From GCA-002050365 sp038235165 (lineage in GTDB: Bacteria > Acidobacteriota > Blastocatellia > Pyrinomonadales > Pyrinomonadaceae): 64,000 nt of DNA. The stretch lies in contig JBBSUG010000004.1 in NCBI GenBank assembly GCA_038235165.1, forward strand, positions 62,001-126,000, in the 5' to 3' direction. Shown in pieces: positions 34,114-43,200 of the stretch; the stretch's first letter is position 1; each line of letters begins with the position of its first letter. A program made the translations under genes and the position numbers. Below the pieces are notes generated by a model that did no database searches, was not told the DNA's origin, and worked only from the letters and a program-made list of their open reading frames with translations.

Positions 34114-34902
34114 ATGGAAACAGATGAGTGGGTCACGGGACAAATAAAACTGGTGGTGGACGATATGGTGGTCGAAATGCAGTTGACCGTGCAGGCGAAT
34201 CCCGTCAAGCCTCAACGAATGCTGCCGGTTTTTCAGCAGATCACTAATGTTTACACCGAAATCGGGGTGGCGGCGGCAACCAGTCAAGGCAAAACTGTGT
34301 CGTGCCAAGCCGGGTGCGGGGCTTGCTGTCGGCATTTCGTCGCCGTCTCGGAAGTCGAAGCCTACGACATCGCCGATATTGTCGAAAGAATGCCCGAACC
34401 CCGGCGCAGTGAAGTAAAAGAACGATTTCGACAGGCACTCGCTCATTTTACCGACATCGGGTGGATTGAAAGATTTGAAAACTGCGGCGAATATACTGAT
34501 AAAGCGAGTCAGCGAGTGCTGGCAGACTACTTCAAAGAGGGCGTTCCGTGTCCGTTTTTAGTTGACGAATCCTGTTCTATACACGAGGAACGACCGCTCA
34601 CCTGCCGCGAATATCTGGTTACGAGTCCGGCTGAAAATTGCTCGAACCCGTCGAAATACCCGGTTGATTTGGTCAGACTTCCGACCCGCCCGCTGGGGCA
34701 TATTCTCGAATTAGGACAGGAAAAACCGCTCAACGGGCTGAACGTCGTCCCTTTAATTATGGCACTCGAACAGGTTGCGCGAAAGCCGAATGATTTTCCC
34801 GAAAAAACGGGCGAACAGTGGATGACGGATTTTCTGCAAAGCGTCACTAAGGGCGAAATTCCGCAAGAAGCGGTGAATAATCGGGAAACGAATAACGAAT
34901 AA
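34114..34902 (+). CDS. YkgJ-type Cys-cluster (putative Zn/Fe-chelating) protein
   Basis: 262 residues. The conserved Cys pattern of the YkgJ/CxxCxxCC family is present: C-Q-A-G-C-G-A-C-C-R-H-F near the middle, then PCPFL..ESCSIHEERPLTCREY and a further ENC. The family is thought to bind a metal ion or Fe-S cluster; enzymatic role is not established. Flanked by a gap upstream and a convergent mla operon downstream, with 41 nt between the stops. Confidence 0.85.
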   Translation: METDEWVTGQIKLVVDDMVVEMQLTVQANPVKPQRMLPVFQQITNVYTEIGVAAATSQGKTVSCQAGCGACCRHFVAVSEVEAYDIADIVERMPEPRRSEVKERFRQALAHFTDIGWIERFENCGEYTDKASQRVLADYFKEGVPCPFLVDESCSIHEERPLTCREYLVTSPAENCSNPSKYPVDLVRLPTRPLGHILELGQEKPLNGLNVVPLIMALEQVARKPNDFPEKTGEQWMTDFLQSVTKGEIPQEAVNNRETNNE

Positions 34903-34943
34903 CTTTACATTCCGCTTTTCACGCTTTCGGGTTCGGTCGCAAA

Positions 34944-36170
34944 TCAAAAAAGTTTGAATTTGATCGTCAAATATTTTTTCGGATTCTGCCGAAAATCGTA
35001 AATCAACTTCGTGCCTTCGGTCGTGATCTGGTTGACGTTGGACGTGGTTTGATTGAGATTATTATAAAGCGTTTCGTCAGTTAAAAGTTTGCCGATAGTG
35101 CCTTTGCCGTTTTGCGCATCGCCGATTAAAATGTCGAGTTTCGAGGCGGTCGAGCTGAATTTCGCCAGTGAATCGCGGGCATCGTTGTAAAGCTGTTCGT
35201 CTTTTAATAATTTTCCGGCGGTGCCTTTCCCGGAGTTCAAATCGGCGGTGATCGAATTGACATCGGCGGCGATGTGGTTAATTTGTTCAAGAGCCGGTTT
35301 GATATTGTCAATTGAGGCGCGCAAATCTCTGACGGCGGCGCGGGTTTCGTTGTAAAGTTCGTCGCTCGACAAAAATTTGCCCGCCGAACCGCGACCGGCG
35401 CGTAAATCTTTCGAGATTCCTTCGAGCTGCGCGACGGTGTTGTTCAAACTGTCGTAAAGCTGCGGATCGTTCAATAATTTCCCCGCGCTGCCATTTCCGC
35501 TGTTGACTTTATCGAGTGTCGTTTGCAGTTTGACGACCGTCGTCCGCGTTTCGGCAACTGCCGAATCGAGATTTTTATACAGCGATTCGTCGTTAATCAC
35601 CCGTCCGAGCGTTCCTTCGCCCTGATTTGCCTTATTGAGAATTTCGTTTGCCGGAACGGATAGTTTATTGATTTGCGTCAATAGTTCGTTGCCGGTTTCG
35701 GTCAGTTTGGTGATGGACATCGCCGGAGTCGTCTCAAGCACCCGGTTCTCCTCGATTGCCGCGCCCTTTTGTGTTCCGGGCGCAATATTTATCATTTTAT
35801 CATTCGCCAGCAGCGAAGTGGCGATTAACTGCGCGGTCGAATCAGTGCGAATTCGTTCGGCTATCGGTTTGCCGTCAAACTTCGGATCAACTTTCAAAAT
35901 GGCTTCGACCTTGGCATTATCCGGGTTGTCGGGCGGCAGCAAACTGACTTTCGTTACCTTGCCGATGGTCACGCCCGCAAGCTGTACCTCCGCGCCTTCG
36001 CGCAAGCCGTCGGCATCAGCGAAACGGACACGCAATTGAAATTTTCGCTCGAACGGATTAAATTCCCCAGTCGCATTGAGAATTAAAAACGCGAGGATGG
36101 CGAGTCCGACCAGGACGAAAATCCCGACGCGCAATTGACTAAAACTTAAATTTTTCTGAGTTGGCGGCAT
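34944..36170 (-). CDS. mlaD: MlaD/MCE-family lipid-transport substrate-binding protein
   Basis: About 408 residues. One N-terminal membrane anchor (SQLRVGIFVLVGLAILAFLIL, in part VGIFVLVGLAILAF) is followed by the MCE domain (LREGAEVQLAGVTIGKV) and a long periplasmic helical region with G-x-G-T-x-G-K/R-L-L repeats (GEGTLGRVI, GNGSAGKLL, GKGTAGKLL, GKGTIGKLL). MCE proteins shuttle phospholipid between membranes with the MlaEF ABC unit. The open frame reaches 36308, but those residues translate a 7-bp tandem repeat, so ATG 36170 is the start. Last gene of mlaE-mlaF-mlaD. Confidence 0.92.
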   Translation of the reverse strand: MPPTQKNLSFSQLRVGIFVLVGLAILAFLILNATGEFNPFERKFQLRVRFADADGLREGAEVQLAGVTIGKVTKVSLLPPDNPDNAKVEAILKVDPKFDGKPIAERIRTDSTAQLIATSLLANDKMINIAPGTQKGAAIEENRVLETTPAMSITKLTETGNELLTQINKLSVPANEILNKANQGEGTLGRVINDESLYKNLDSAVAETRTTVVKLQTTLDKVNSGNGSAGKLLNDPQLYDSLNNTVAQLEGISKDLRAGRGSAGKFLSSDELYNETRAAVRDLRASIDNIKPALEQINHIAADVNSITADLNSGKGTAGKLLKDEQLYNDARDSLAKFSSTASKLDILIGDAQNGKGTIGKLLTDETLYNNLNQTTSNVNQITTEGTKLIYDFRQNPKKYLTIKFKLF

Positions 36171-36180
36171 ACATTTTAAA

Positions 36181-36220
36181 ATTCCAAATTCCAGATTCCA
36201 GATTCCAGATTCCAGATTCC
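36181..36220. repeat. 7-bp tandem repeat (ATTCCAG)n
   Basis: ATTCCAA, four exact ATTCCAG units and a final ATTCC in an unbroken row, in the 80-nt gap between mlaF and mlaD. A related AATCTGGAATCT follows at about 36236. Slippage-type repeat; it could vary in length between strains and alter spacing within the operon. Confidence 0.9.
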
Positions 36221-36249
36221 AAACAACAATTTGAAATCTGGAATCTAAT

Positions 36250-37155
36250 CTATTTTCCACGTAAAAACTTCTGAATATATTCGTCTTTTGATGCGGAAAG
36301 TTCTTCATCTTTTCCGCTAAAAATTATCTGACCTTGTTTGAGCATAATAATTTCCGTGTTGATCAGACAAATTTTTTCGCCTTCGAGTTCAAAAACGACT
36401 TCGCCGTCTTCGTTGACGGTCGCGTATTCGGACGAAAGAATTTCGAGATTGTTCATTTCGTGTGTCACGAAAATTGAAGAAACGTCTTCCAAATCGCGCA
36501 GTTTGATGGCGAGTTCGCAAATCGTCCGGGCGGTCGGCGGGTCGAGTCCGGCGGTCGGTTCGTCAAACAAAACGATTTGTGGGTCGCCGATTAAGGCGCG
36601 GGCGACACCGACGCGCCGCCTCATTCCGCCGGAAAGTTCCGCCGGCATTTTATCAATCGCATCTTCGAGCTGGACGAATTGCAGCATTCGCCGCACTTCT
36701 TTTTCGACCTCCGCTTCGTCAACTCCCTGTTCGTGCAGCCGATAGGCGACGTTATCATACACCGAAAGCGAATCGAATAACGCGCCTTCCTGAAACACCA
36801 TCCCGATTTTTTTGCGAACGCCCATCATTTTGACTTCGCTGTAATCGCTGATTTCTTCGCCGTCAATTAAAATCTGCCCCGAATCGGGTTTGAGCAAGCC
36901 TAAAATAAGCCGGATAATTGTAGATTTGCCGCCGCCGCTGCGCCCTAAAACTATCTTCGTTTCGCCGCGCCGGACGATAAAACTCAAGCCGTCGAGAATT
37001 TTTTTATCGTCGAAAGACAAATGAACATCACGAAATTCAATCGCCGGAACAACCCGATCCGGTTCATCAACTGCGTCTTTCAAATCAGTCGGTTCGAGCA
37101 ATTCTTCGACATCTTCGTTAAGTGAAGCGTTTTCATCCATTTCCGCTAAAGCCAT
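36250..37155 (-). CDS. mlaF: ABC transporter ATP-binding protein of the Mla system
   Basis: 301 residues. Walker A GRSGGGKST, signature L-S-G-G-M-R-R-R-V, Walker B I-V-L-F-D-E-P-T-A-G-L-D-P, and the H-loop THEM are all present, giving a full ABC ATPase. It powers phospholipid transfer by the MlaE permease and MlaD. An N-terminal extension of about 40 acidic residues (ENASLNEDVEELLEPTDLKD, in part) is longer than in classic MlaF. Gap to mlaE is 20 nt. Confidence 0.93.
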   Translation of the reverse strand: MALAEMDENASLNEDVEELLEPTDLKDAVDEPDRVVPAIEFRDVHLSFDDKKILDGLSFIVRRGETKIVLGRSGGGKSTIIRLILGLLKPDSGQILIDGEEISDYSEVKMMGVRKKIGMVFQEGALFDSLSVYDNVAYRLHEQGVDEAEVEKEVRRMLQFVQLEDAIDKMPAELSGGMRRRVGVARALIGDPQIVLFDEPTAGLDPPTARTICELAIKLRDLEDVSSIFVTHEMNNLEILSSEYATVNEDGEVVFELEGEKICLINTEIIMLKQGQIIFSGKDEELSASKDEYIQKFLRGK

Positions 37156-37175
37156 AAATTTCGATAGTTATAATC

Positions 37176-37946
37176 TTAAATGTATTTGATGCCGAAAATC
37201 GTATTTATTCCCCGCGAAAGAAAGAAATCAAAAACAATCACGACAATCGAAGCTAAAACCACCGCACTAGTCGTCGAACGCCCGACCCCGACCGTGCCGT
37301 CCGTCGTGCTTAAACCTTTGTAACAGGAAATGCTTCCGATAATTAATCCGAAAACGATGGGTTTGATAATGCCGCCGATAATGTCTTCGACGCTGATGCC
37401 GTTGCGAACCGACGTGATGAACACATTTGAGTCTTGGTTGAAAATGCCGGAAGCGACCAGACCGCCGCCGAAAATGCCGAAAACATCAGCCGCGACAGTC
37501 AGAAACGGGAGCATCAAAATTAAAGCGAAAATGCGTGGCGCGACGAGTTTGCGGTTCGGATCGGTGCCGAGCGCGCGCATCGCGTCAATTTGCTGCGAGA
37601 CGACCATCGAACCGAGTTCGGCGGAAATTGCCGAACCAATGCGCCCGGAAACCATCAGCGCGGTCAAAACCGGACCGAGTTCGCGCATCAGGGATGTCGC
37701 CACCGATCTGCCGACTTGATCCTGAATGCTGTAATATTGAAACGTCGGAAAAGTCTGCAAAACAATTACGCCGCCCGTAAACAGCCCGGTCAGCAGCACT
37801 ATCGGCAGCGAGCCGACCCCGATCAAATCCATCTGTTTGACCAAATCCATCAAATAATACGGTTTTTTGAATGCACCGATAAATGAAGAAATTATCAGAG
37901 TGGTGATTTCCTGCAATTCAAATATAAATTTCTTGAGCGGATTCAT
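37176..37946 (-). CDS. mlaE: MlaE-family permease
   Basis: 256 residues, five to six membrane segments, with the MlaE family motifs REL-G-P-V-L-T-A-L-M-V-S-G-R-I-G-S-A-I-S-A-E-L-G (given as the RELGPVLTAL and GRIGSAISAELG blocks) and I-D-A-M-R-A-L-G-T-D-P. It forms the inner-membrane channel of the phospholipid transporter. First gene of the mlaEFD operon. Confidence 0.95.
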   Translation of the reverse strand: MNPLKKFIFELQEITTLIISSFIGAFKKPYYLMDLVKQMDLIGVGSLPIVLLTGLFTGGVIVLQTFPTFQYYSIQDQVGRSVATSLMRELGPVLTALMVSGRIGSAISAELGSMVVSQQIDAMRALGTDPNRKLVAPRIFALILMLPFLTVAADVFGIFGGGLVASGIFNQDSNVFITSVRNGISVEDIIGGIIKPIVFGLIIGSISCYKGLSTTDGTVGVGRSTTSAVVLASIVVIVFDFFLSRGINTIFGIKYI

Positions 37947-38001
37947 TGATGATTATTTATTTAACAATAAAAGGTTACAACGAAGTGAGAAAAACAACAA
38001 A

Positions 38002-38033
38002 CAAAAAAAAGCCGACTCTTTATAAAATCGGCT
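38002..38033 (-). terminator. Terminator of the sigma/anti-sigma/Spy operon
   Basis: On the minus strand AGCCGA and TCGGCT form a 6-bp stem with a 12-nt loop, followed by an eight-T run. It lies about 70 nt past the Spy-like gene. Confidence 0.75.
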
Positions 38034-38100
38034 GAAAAATAAGTTGTGAATGAATTTTTGGCTTCCGGTTCAATAAATCATCGGGACTAAAAGCTGGGAA

Positions 38101-38664
38101 CTATTGATTTTTGATCGGTTTGCGAAGATTGTTTTTCAAAATATTGTTTCGCAAATTATTGCGGCGATTCGGCGCGTTCATCCGCCGGTTGTTGAGCTGT
38201 TGCTGTTGCTGCATATTTTCTTTTTGTTCGGCAAATTTTTCGCGCACCTCCCGAAATTTCGCCAATTGATCGGGCGACAATATTTTTCGCACGGCAAGTT
38301 CCGTCAGCGATCTGATCTTGATAACTTCGGCGTGGGCTGTCTGCACGTCCTTTAGCCGCGCTTGAATTTCGACATCATTGGCAACATCGGCGTAAATTGC
38401 CTGATCGAGAGTGCGGTTAGCTTCGCGCAGACGATCCTGCGCCGCCCGCATCTGCGGCTTTTTCGCCTGATTAATCTGCCGTATTTGTTTAATTTGATCC
38501 TGCGTCAAACCGAGCTGCGCCATCAAATTCGGACGCGGCTGCGGCGGAACCGTCTGCTGCATTTCTTCATCAGGCGGCGGATTCTTCTGCGCTCTGACCG
38601 TCGCCGATGACGCGGCGAACAGCAGAACCAAACACATTAAACTTAATAAATTGAATCTTCTCAT
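38101..38664 (-). CDS. Spy/CpxP-like periplasmic helical protein
   Basis: 187 residues with a signal peptide (about 1-25, ending VRAQ). The mature part has the L-T-x-D-Q-I-x-x-I pattern (LGLTQDQIKQIRQI) and a second L-S-P-D-Q-L-A-K-F near residue 130, as in LTXXQ-motif Spy/CpxP/CnrX proteins, which form helical cradles that act as chaperones or sense metals. The C-terminus is Asn/Arg/Gln-rich. Third gene behind the ECF sigma factor and anti-sigma factor, so it is a likely member of that stress response. Confidence 0.8.
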   Translation of the reverse strand: MRRFNLLSLMCLVLLFAASSATVRAQKNPPPDEEMQQTVPPQPRPNLMAQLGLTQDQIKQIRQINQAKKPQMRAAQDRLREANRTLDQAIYADVANDVEIQARLKDVQTAHAEVIKIRSLTELAVRKILSPDQLAKFREVREKFAEQKENMQQQQQLNNRRMNAPNRRNNLRNNILKNNLRKPIKNQ

Positions 38665-38687
38665 TCGTTTTCCTCGACAAAAATTTA

Positions 38688-39485
38688 TTATTTTTCCACT
38701 TCCGCTATTAAATCCGCCAGCCGCAGCGAATCGTCTTTGACTTCCTTGAATTCGGTCAAACGCGGTGTCTGCTGATTTTTTGCTTCGATTAAATTATTGC
38801 CGGTGCTGAGACCTGTGACTTTTCGCGGCGGCACGATTTTGTTCACATTCTGCGCGACCATTTCACTTTTCGCAACGCGGCGCGGCGTATTCACAATTTT
38901 AGCGGGCGAATTTTGCAGTGCGGGCGGCGTGTTTTCAACTTTCACTTTCGCTTCGAGCGGTTCGGTAACTTGAACGGGCGCGGTTTCGGTAGCAATTAAT
39001 TCCTGCAGCTGTTCCGGTTTCCTTTCAATCGTCGGAACGGCGACCGATTTTTGCGGCTCGACGGCAGCATCGGCGACATCATTTGCGCCGTTAAAACTTC
39101 TCGTTACAAAAAACGCACCGGCGACCATCGCCGCGATTAAAAACGCTGCACTCGCCGCACTCGACGCTGGAGAAAATGTCAAAAGCCGGCGCAAGTCGGC
39201 GAGCCACGAGCTTTTTTCCGCTGTATCGGCAACGGTTTCAGGAGAATCGGTTCTCGGAATCGCAAATGCCGGAGTCGCCAGATTTGAAAATTCCCGTGTG
39301 CGCCAATCCCGCACTGAAAAACGCACCGCGCCGAAACCGGCGAGTTCGTCGGCGCAGTTTTCGCAGTTCGCCAAATGCGCTTCAAAATCTGTTTTCTCCT
39401 GTGAATTTGCCTCATCATACAAATAGGTGACGATTTGCTCGGCAAACGCGCAGGAAGAGTTTTTGTAATGATTGGTGTCCAACAT
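38688..39485 (-). CDS. Zinc-finger (zf-HC2) transmembrane anti-sigma factor
   Basis: 265 residues. The anti-sigma zinc finger H37-x3-C41-x2-C44 (HLANCENC) opens the protein; a single membrane segment lies near residues 113-130 (AASAAFLIAAMVAGAFFV, in part), and the rest is a Pro/Val/Glu-rich periplasmic tail. It should hold the ECF sigma factor encoded 24 nt upstream until an envelope signal releases it. The Spy-like gene follows. Confidence 0.88.
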   Translation of the reverse strand: MLDTNHYKNSSCAFAEQIVTYLYDEANSQEKTDFEAHLANCENCADELAGFGAVRFSVRDWRTREFSNLATPAFAIPRTDSPETVADTAEKSSWLADLRRLLTFSPASSAASAAFLIAAMVAGAFFVTRSFNGANDVADAAVEPQKSVAVPTIERKPEQLQELIATETAPVQVTEPLEAKVKVENTPPALQNSPAKIVNTPRRVAKSEMVAQNVNKIVPPRKVTGLSTGNNLIEAKNQQTPRLTEFKEVKDDSLRLADLIAEVEK

Positions 39486-39508
39486 ATATTTTCTTCTAAC
39501 CCAACTTC

Positions 39509-40087
39509 TTAAATAACTTCCATCGGAACCCGTTCGAGTTTGGAACGGAGTTGTTTGAGCGCAGTGTAAAGACGGCTTTTGACCGTGCTTAACGGCAAAT
39601 CCAAGGTGTCGGAAATCTCCTGAAATGTCATTTCTTCAAATTCCTTCATTACGACTATTTCCTTCAAATCTGCCGGGAGCGAACCGACTGCCTGCCGAAT
39701 CAATTTCAAACGCTCGTTCTGTTCCGTCACTTTCGACGGCGTTTGACTAGCGGGTGCGACAAAGACCTTTTCATTTGCATTCGTTTCGTCGTCCAAAAAA
39801 TCTTCCGAACGAGATTTGTTGCGGCGTTTGGTCGTCAAACACTGGTTGACAGCGATGCGGTGCAGCCACGATGAAACCTTTGCGTCGCCGCGAAACTTGC
39901 TCAAATTTCGATACGCGGCGATAAATGTTTCCTGCGCCGCGTCTTTGGCTTCATCCTCACGCGACAACATACCGAAACAGAGCGCGAATATCTTTCGCTC
40001 CCATCTTTTGACGATTTCGCCAAACGCTTCCGGGTTTTCGCCAACCGCCAGCTCGACTAATTGTTCATCGGTTAAATTTGCCGTCAT
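39509..40087 (-). CDS. ECF-family RNA polymerase sigma factor (RpoE-like)
   Basis: 192 residues. Region 2 (FGEIVKRWERKIFALCFGML, in part; AKDAAQETFIAAYRNLSKFRG, in part) and region 4 (LPADLKEIVVMKEFEEMTFQEISDTLDLPLSTVKSRLYTAL, cited as the FQEISDTLDLPLSTVKSRL helix-turn-helix) are both complete. It would direct transcription of an envelope stress regulon. Downstream come its anti-sigma factor and a Spy-like protein. Upstream of the start is a 150-nt gap that should carry the operon promoter. Confidence 0.94.
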   Translation of the reverse strand: MTANLTDEQLVELAVGENPEAFGEIVKRWERKIFALCFGMLSREDEAKDAAQETFIAAYRNLSKFRGDAKVSSWLHRIAVNQCLTTKRRNKSRSEDFLDDETNANEKVFVAPASQTPSKVTEQNERLKLIRQAVGSLPADLKEIVVMKEFEEMTFQEISDTLDLPLSTVKSRLYTALKQLRSKLERVPMEVI

Positions 40088-40225
40088 TACTCGTGTTGAC
40101 CGTTAAAATTTTCACGAGAATTTTATCAAACTCGCCTTTGAACGGGAAATTTTTCACGCTCAGGTTTTTAGACGCGCAAGTTTTAAAAAAAGTCTGAAAA
40201 ATCAAAAGAAGCCGATTAAACTTAT

Positions 40226-40265
40226 ACAAAAAGAGGGCTGTGAGTTCAATTAAGAACTCACAGCC
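40226..40265 (-). terminator. Terminator of the giant HAF/FG-GAP gene
   Basis: Perfect 12-bp stem GGCTGTGAGTTC / GAACTCACAGCC with a 6-nt loop; on the minus strand CTCTTTTTG follows. It lies about 35 nt past the gene. Confidence 0.92.
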
Positions 40266-40299
40266 TGAGGAAGTGAGAAGACGACATTTGTATTAAAGG

Positions 40300-43200
40300 T
40301 TATGGAACAAAAGCATTAGGAACGGGTTTATCGGTTGACGCGCCGAAAGCTATGCCCGTAAAACCTGCCGTTGAACGATTTAGATACCACGTTCCGCTTC
40401 TGAATACGGCAATATCAGCTTTGCCGTCGCCGTCGTAATCTGCCGGTGTCGGTAAATCGCTCGAAATGCCGAACTGCACTCCGGTAAATCCCGATTGACT
40501 TCTTAGTAAATACCAAGTGCCGTTTGACGGACGAAAGACAGCGACATCGGTTTTGCCGTCGCCGTCGTAATCCGCCGCAACGGGTTTATCATTTGCATCG
40601 CCGAACTGCATTCCGGTAAATCCGGCGGTGCTTCTTTGCAAATACCACGTTCCGTTTGACGGGCGATAAACTGCATAATCCGCCTTGCCGTCGCCGTCGT
40701 AATCTCCGACGACGGGTTTGTCCGTCGAAGCTCCAAATTGATAGGCGTTAAATTGATTTGTTGCCAGATTTAAGACGTACCAAGTGCCGTTTGAAGGTCG
40801 CCAAACGGCAATTTCAGCCTTACCGTCGCCGTCAAAATCCGCCGGTTGCGGAATATCATTTCCGTCACCGAAAGCAACACCCGTGAAACCTGATTGGCTT
40901 CTGTTTAGATACCAAGTTCCGCTGCGGTAAACAGCAATGTCGGTTTTGCCGTCGCCATCGTAATCGGCGGGAACAATTTTGTCGGTCGAAACTCCGAATT
41001 GTGATCCCGTAAATCCATTAGCCGATTGATTCAAATACCACGCGCCGTTATCAGGGCGAAACACGGAAACATCGGCTTTACCGTCACCATCGAAATCGAA
41101 AATAGTTTTTGTTTGATTAACGGTTAATAATCGCAAATCAGTTTGTCCGTCTTGAGGGATGTTCGGGATTTGATAAGTTTGCCCATTAATCGTTGTGGTT
41201 TGGGTTACACGCAAAATTTCCGTGGCAAGATATACCAATTGCAAATTTCCTCTTGCGTCATAATAACCGTTAGCGTCTTTTGATTGCCATTCCTCCTGAT
41301 TCAAGCGGCGGTCATCGCTCCAAGTGTTAGAAGCAGGATTATAAATCTTTGCAAAGATGTTTGCCGGATTATTGTCAACGACTTCCTGCCAAATTAAAGT
41401 GAAATTATCCCGCTGGTTATTCAGCAGACGAATGTTGTAGAAAGCCGTGGATTGGCTTCCTTGACGGACAATTTGCGGAGTTGAATCAACTAAATTTGCC
41501 TGAACTAAGTCAGCTCCTTTTAACCAGATTACCTGTCCATTACCGGTAATGTCATAAGCAGCGTTTGGTGATTGATTATCAATATTACCTGCGGCAAAAA
41601 CAGTTCCCTGACTCCAAGAAATTCCATTCCATTTGTAAACAGCAAGTTTGCTGTCGTTGCTCACGTTTATATCCGGGTCGGAAGAAAAAACAATAAAAGC
41701 ATTATTGCCTTTTATTGCCACGGCGTGTTCACCGATGTTTGAGAGATTGCTTGCAACTACGGCGGGCGCGTTCCAGCCGGAGCCATTCCAAAAACTGTAT
41801 TTCAAAGTTGCCGGATTCGCGCTGTCGGCGGTGAATTCGCCGCTTGGATTTGACTGCCACGTCAACAGCAAATTGCCGTTGCTATCTTTTGCCATTCGCA
41901 AACTCGTGTCTAACGCCGCATCGTTCGTCAGCGAAGTTTCAGAACTCCAAGTGCGCGTTGTCGGGTCGAAAACCGCGCTGACGACTTCGACTTGTTTATA
42001 GTAAAGCGGCAAATCATCGAAAGTCGAAACCGGCGTGTTAAATGCCGGAGTTTTGATTTTCAGCCACGCCGCAACAATCTTTCCGTTCGCATTGACACCG
42101 GCAACGGGAGAAAAATCGGCGCGGGTATCGTTTGTAATAACGGCGGGTGCAGTCCAACTTGTTCCGTCGTAGTAAGACCAAGCCAGATCGGTAGATTGCA
42201 GGACGGGCAGGTTCGGATTTTGACGCACATATAACAGTAACTTGCCATTGCTGCCGACGGGCAACATAGTCGGTTCGGCGTTGGCGAAAACATTGCTAAC
42301 GATTGTATCGTTCACCGCCGAGTTATTTGATATGGCTCTATCGGCAATCAATTTATCGGATTGCTCATCGCCGAATTTGAAAGATTCATACTTGCCGAAT
42401 CGCTCGTATCTCGGTCGGATTAGTTTTAGTTGAGGGTTGAAATAATCAGTTGCCTTCAGAAGATTGGAAGAATTTGAAGATTCACACACCGCCGCATTCG
42501 TTCCTGTCGTAATTGTGCATCCGTAATTAACTTTGGCTGCAAACTCTTGACCGCCGAAGAAACCGTCAATATTTAATTGTGAGCCTGCTTCAAAGTTGAT
42601 GCTTGCGCTGCGTAAGTATGGCGAAGGCGTTCCGATAACGAAATTGCCGCCGCCTGCCACCCATCCTTGAAATTTGAAATGGTCGTTGATCTTACTGGTT
42701 ATAATCCCTTTCAAATTTAATCCGATAGTTCCGGTGGCTTCGTTAAAAACTAAATCGCGGGTTATCGGGTCTTGTTTCCATGTGGTTGCAAAAGCAACGG
42801 AAGGTGACGCTTCTCCACGCAATGTGACTGTATCGGTGAAGGCTCTGACTACCGGAAAACGTCTGAAAGGAGCTAACGCCGGAATCGCTGTTACTAAGCT
42901 TACTTCTCTGCTGACGGTGCCTGCCACATTTAAGTTTAAGGATGCGCCGGTAACGGAAAGCCCATTTTGATTCAAAAGAAAATTGCCGGTTCCGTTCGCG
43001 CCGCCGGACAATTCCTGTCCGAATGCTCTGAATTTGGTTTCACCGCCGAGCGTTAGACTTCCCGTTCCCAAACTCGAAGCGTATCCGGTGAATGTTCCTT
43101 GAGCTTTGGCTATGCCTAGTTCACCACCAATAAAAGGAATATTCTCATCAAACCGACCTGATGCCTTAAATTCAGGATTTGGATATTTGACCTTGAAGTT

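Noticed and set aside
36171..36308. N-terminal extension of MlaD
   Set aside because: It translates the ATTCCAG repeat and the end of mlaF; the membrane anchor and family likeness start at ATG 36170.
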